Source: DASQVO01 sp035640715
GTDB taxonomy: Bacteria > Actinomycetota > Actinomycetes > Streptosporangiales > Streptosporangiaceae
Reading direction: 5' to 3'
Assembly (NCBI GenBank): GCA_035640715.1
Contig: DASQVO010000463.1
Span: 1-8,467, forward strand
Length of the DNA stretch: 8,467 bases
Both the position numbers and the translations under genes were made by a program. The notes under the pieces are model-generated. The model was not told the DNA's origin. It did no database searches and saw only the letters and a list, made by a program, of their open reading frames with translations. How positions within the stretch are numbered: position 1 is the first letter of the stretch; each line of letters opens with the position of its first letter. Shown here piece after piece: positions 6,436-8,467 of this stretch.

Positions 6436-6480
6436 CCCCGCGATCCCGCGGGGTAGGCTCCTGGCGGGCAGCCTGCCAGG
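6436..6480 (+). promoter_or_regulatory. Two hairpins flanking a -10-like TAGGCT upstream of the PPOX gene
   Basis: A perfect 7-bp hairpin, CCCCGCG-ATCC-CGCGGGG (6436-6453), is followed at once by TAGGCT (6454-6459), which fits the TANNNT -10 pattern. A second inverted repeat, CCTGGC (6460-6465) with GCCAGG (6475-6480), comes next and would be at the start of the transcript. The first hairpin occupies the -10/-35 spacer as DNA, so it could be a repressor site. The ATG at 6500 is about 34 bases from the predicted start. No -35 is evident. Confidence 0.4.
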
Positions 6481-6499
6481 CGACGAGATGAGGAACCCG

Positions 6500-7132
6500 A
6501 TGACGTCTGCCGCCGCCTATACCCCGATCTCGTCCGAAGCTGAGCTGCGCGAACTGCTTGGCGAGCCGATGCCACGAGCGGTCACCAAGGAACGCACCCG
6601 GCTGCACGAGCGGGACAAGGAGTGGCTGGCCGCCTCGCCGTTCTGCCTCATCGCCACCGCTGACGCCGCCGGGAACTGCGATGTCTCGCCGAAGGGTGAC
6701 CCGCCCGGGTTCACCCACGTCATCGACGACACCACCATCGCCATCCCGGAGCGGCCCGGCAACCGGCGCGCCGACGGCTTCCGCAACATCCTGGCCAACC
6801 CGCACGTGGGGACGATCTTCCTTGTCCCGGGCCGCAGGGAGACCCTCCGCATCAACGGCACTGCCCGGCTGCTCCGCGACGCGCCGTTCTTCGGCGACAT
6901 GGTGGTCAAGGGGCACCGGCCGCAGCTGGCGCTGGTCGTTGAGATCGAGCAGATCTTCTTTCACTGCGCCAAGGCATTCATGCGGTCCGCGCTGTGGGAG
7001 CCGCGAACCTGGGATCCTGGCGCGCTGCCGTCGCATGCCGCGATCGTGAAGAGCGTCCAGGAAACCTCCGAGACCCTGGACGAGCTCGAGATCTATTACG
7101 GGCCCAGTTACGCAGACCGCTTGTACCGGTAA
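6500..7132 (+). CDS. Pyridoxamine 5'-phosphate oxidase (PPOX)-family FMN-binding protein
   Basis: This is a split-beta-barrel flavin- or deazaflavin-binding protein of the PPOX superfamily, 210 residues, probably a cytosolic oxidoreductase of unknown substrate. The block SPKGDPPGFTHVIDDTTIAI (63-82), then PERPGNRRADGFRNILANP (83-101), VGTIFLVPG (103-111) and ETLRINGTARLL (114-125), is very characteristic of a PPOX subgroup common in bacteria. The segment IEQIFFHCAKAFMRSALWEP (149-168) is the usual C-terminal part. True PdxH activity is unlikely from this subgroup. The ATG at 6500 has AGGA 5 bases upstream; an in-frame ATG at 6488 would add only four residues. The gene stands alone, with 111 bases before the next gene. 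The stop is TAA. Confidence 0.88.
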   Translation: MTSAAAYTPISSEAELRELLGEPMPRAVTKERTRLHERDKEWLAASPFCLIATADAAGNCDVSPKGDPPGFTHVIDDTTIAIPERPGNRRADGFRNILANPHVGTIFLVPGRRETLRINGTARLLRDAPFFGDMVVKGHRPQLALVVEIEQIFFHCAKAFMRSALWEPRTWDPGALPSHAAIVKSVQETSETLDELEIYYGPSYADRLYR

Positions 7133-7194
7133 GCACCAGTTATAACGGTATGCGCCAGGCGCTGGATCAGCGGTGCCCCCGACGATATGCTTCG

Positions 7195-7217
7195 CGGGTC
7201 CCGGCGAGCGGGACCCG
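7195..7217 (+). terminator. 8-bp hairpin between the PPOX and RDD genes
   Basis: CGGGTCCC and GGGACCCG form a perfect 8-bp stem with a 7-base loop. No T-run follows. It sits 62 bases after the PPOX stop and 26 bases before the RDD start, so it could end the first transcript or be a structured leader of the second. A -10-like TATGCT at 7186-7191 just upstream favours a leader, but no -35 was found. Confidence 0.4.
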
Positions 7218-7243
7218 GCACACGACCTCCAGCGGGAGCTTTG

Positions 7244-7984
7244 ATGGCTAACCAGTACGGCGATCCGAATGCGGGCGATCAGCGACCGCATGACCAGCCA
7301 GCCGGAGGCCAGCCCGGATCCGGGCAGCCTGGTTACGGGCAGCCGCCCTACGGCTCGGGCCAGCCTGGTTACGGACAGCAGCCCTCCGCGTCGCCCTACG
7401 GCCAGCCGTACGGTTCGGGCCAGCCTGGCTACGGCCAGCCGTACGGTTCGGGCCAGCCCGGCTACGGCCAGCCCTACGGGGCGCCTCCGCCCGGCTACCA
7501 GACCGGCCCGGTGGCCCAGCCCAGCGGCTACGCCTTCGGCGCACCGCCGTATGCGGGATGGCTGTCCCGGGTGGGCTCCTACATCCTGGACTTCCTGCCC
7601 GCCTGGATCCTCTATGGCATCGGCCGCGCGATTTCCCCCACCGCCGGCCTGATCTTCTCCCTGGCGGGACTCGGCTGGACCATCTGGAACCGGTGGATCC
7701 GGGCCGGTCAGACGGGCCAGAGCGTGGGCAAGTCGGCGCTGAACACCCGGCTCATCGACGAGCGGACCGGCCAGCCCATCGGCGGTGGGATGGCCTTCGT
7801 CAGGGATATCGTCCACTTCGTCGACGCCATCATCTGCTACGTCGGCTTCCTGTTCCCACTGTGGGACAGCAAGAGGCAGACCATCGCCGACAAGATCCTG
7901 CACACCGTGGTGGTGCGGGATGAGGGCAACCCGCCGCAGGATTATCCGCCGGCAGGCGGCGGCTACGGCTCGCCGCAGCGGTAA
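7244..7984 (+). CDS. RDD-family membrane protein with Gly/Gln/Pro/Tyr-rich N-terminus
   Basis: This is a 246-residue membrane protein of unknown role; RDD proteins have been linked to transport, but nothing here proves it. Residues 1-100 are low complexity, built on GQPGYGQPYGSGQ-type repeats and probably disordered in the cytoplasm. The RDD domain spans about 103-224: Arg109 and Asp116 in RVGSYILDFL, then helices at about 112-128 and 133-149, a loop with QTGQSVGKSALNTRLID (156-172), RDIVHFVDAI at 187-196, a helix at about 192-207, and the closing Asp208 with KRQTIADKILHTVVV. The tail returns to Gly/Pro. The start is the ATG behind GGGAG (5 bases away); an ATG at 7187 would translate through the hairpin and lacks a ribosome site. 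It is followed 15 bases later by the DUF2752 gene, probably in one operon. The stop is TAA. Confidence 0.9.
   Translation: MANQYGDPNAGDQRPHDQPAGGQPGSGQPGYGQPPYGSGQPGYGQQPSASPYGQPYGSGQPGYGQPYGSGQPGYGQPYGAPPPGYQTGPVAQPSGYAFGAPPYAGWLSRVGSYILDFLPAWILYGIGRAISPTAGLIFSLAGLGWTIWNRWIRAGQTGQSVGKSALNTRLIDERTGQPIGGGMAFVRDIVHFVDAIICYVGFLFPLWDSKRQTIADKILHTVVVRDEGNPPQDYPPAGGGYGSPQR
7400..7465 (+). repeat. Two 33-base direct repeats in the RDD gene
   Basis: Two adjacent 33-base units (7400-7432 and 7433-7465) differ at one base and encode the 11-residue unit GQPYGSGQPGY twice. Degenerate copies lie upstream from about 7320 and downstream to about 7480. The near-identity at the DNA level suggests recent duplication. 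The unit keeps the reading frame. Confidence 0.8.
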
Positions 7985-7999
7985 GCCGCTCGGGGCGGG

Positions 8000-8422
8000 A
8001 TGAGCACCGGAGCGGCCATCGGCGGCCGGCGCCTGGCCCGGCCAGCGTCCGGCGCGCTGGCCGGCGGGGCGGGCGCCGCGTTCCTGTTCCTGGTCAACCC
8101 GCACACGCACCAGGTGTTCCTGCCCTGCCCCTTCCGCCTCATGACCGGCCTGTACTGCCCGTTCTGTGGCGGCCTGCGGATGGTGCATGACCTGCTGCAC
8201 GGGGACGCGGCCCGGGCCTTCCACGACAACGCGCTCGCCGTCCCGCTCGTGGCCTTCGCCGCCCTGGCCTGGCTGAACCTGGCTATCGGGTACTGGCGCG
8301 GCCGGCCGCCCGTCCGGCCGCGCCGTCCGGGATGGATGTGGCCGGCCGCGGTCATCGTCCTCGTGGCCTGGACCGTCGTGCGGAACCTCCCGTTCGCCCC
8401 GTTCACCGCGCTGCGCCCCTGA
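8000..8422 (+). CDS. DUF2752 membrane protein
   Basis: This 140-residue small membrane protein has the DUF2752 pattern: CPFRLMTGLYCPFCGGLRMVH at 43-63, where most members read CPxCGxTR, followed by LLHGDAARAFHDNAL (65-79). Here Gly-Leu replaces the usual Thr before Arg60. Cys43, Cys53 and Cys56 could bind metal or form disulfides, but this is not shown for the family. Likely membrane helices are at about 17-33, 77-98 and 112-129, with a basic loop (RGRPPVRPRRP) between the last two. The function is unknown. It begins 15 bases after the RDD gene and probably shares its transcript; CGGGGCGGG lies just before the ATG. The stop is TGA. Confidence 0.88.
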   Translation: MSTGAAIGGRRLARPASGALAGGAGAAFLFLVNPHTHQVFLPCPFRLMTGLYCPFCGGLRMVHDLLHGDAARAFHDNALAVPLVAFAALAWLNLAIGYWRGRPPVRPRRPGWMWPAAVIVLVAWTVVRNLPFAPFTALRP

Positions 8423-8429
8423 CCCGGCG

Positions 8430-8459
8430 CTGCCGCCGGAGACCAGGCCCCGGCGGCAG
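8430..8459 (+). terminator. Hairpin terminator after the RDD-DUF2752 pair
   Basis: CTGCCGCCGG (8430-8439) and CCGGCGGCAG (8450-8459) form a perfect 10-bp stem with a 10-base loop, 7 bases after the DUF2752 stop. There is no U-tract, as is usual for actinobacterial terminators. The window ends 8 bases later. Confidence 0.6.
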
Positions 8460-8467
8460 GGACGGAG

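Larger units (their letters stand above)
6189..6499. other. 311-base divergent intergenic region
   Basis: This stretch separates the leftward dehydrogenase from the rightward PPOX gene. The left part (to about 6235) holds the alternative dehydrogenase ATGs and ribosome sites. The middle, about 6240-6430, is G+C-rich and I see no convincing gene, tRNA or repeat in it. The right part, 6436-6480, holds two hairpins and a -10-like hexamer. The long frames that cross it in several directions do not resemble any family and are treated as chance. Confidence 0.6.

Noticed and set aside
7320..7480. CRISPR-like array
   Set aside because: The repeats are contiguous, in frame and coding, with no unique spacers.
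6353..8224. 623-codon open frame on - opposite PPOX, RDD and DUF2752 genes
   Set aside because: It spans three well-supported genes and has repetitive composition mirrored from the RDD repeats, so it is a shadow.

Overview
The window is about 70% G+C with strong G/C at third codon positions, Shine-Dalgarno-type starts, TANNNT -10-like hexamers and a terminator-like hairpin without a U-tract. It looks like an actinomycete chromosome. The gene families fit a soil actinobacterium that decodes selenocysteine; a Streptosporangiales-like host is only a guess.

Layout. At the left edge is the 3' part of selB, the selenocysteine-specific elongation factor (+). Converging on it from the minus strand are a GH13 alpha-glucosidase gene and a 96-residue unknown gene. 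Divergent from the glucosidase is a selenocysteine tRNA gene with anticodon TCA, so both the UGA-decoding tRNA and its elongation factor lie within 3 kb. Rightward follow an unknown 137-residue gene, moaA (first step of molybdenum cofactor synthesis) and a mobA-like gene (last step, guanylylation of the cofactor), all on +. mobA overlaps tail-to-tail with a D-2-hydroxyacid dehydrogenase gene (-). Across a 311-base divergent region lie three + genes: a flavin-binding PPOX-family protein, an RDD-family membrane protein with a Gly/Gln/Pro/Tyr-rich repetitive N-terminus, and a DUF2752 membrane protein. The last two are 15 bases apart. A perfect 10-bp hairpin follows near the right edge.

How the parts fit. 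SelB and tRNA-Sec insert selenocysteine at UGA codons. MoaA and MobA serve the Mo/W-bis-MGD cofactor. The best-known bacterial enzyme needing both is selenocysteine-containing formate dehydrogenase, so the window reads as part of the support set for such an enzyme encoded elsewhere. That is inference: no selenoprotein gene is visible here. The glucosidase, dehydrogenase, PPOX, RDD and DUF2752 genes look like ordinary neighbours.

No mobile element, CRISPR array, integrase or broken gene was seen. The most notable items are the tRNA-Sec gene with imperfect acceptor and D stems, the repeat-containing linker in SelB, the two unknown genes, and several hairpins or operator-like repeats between genes.
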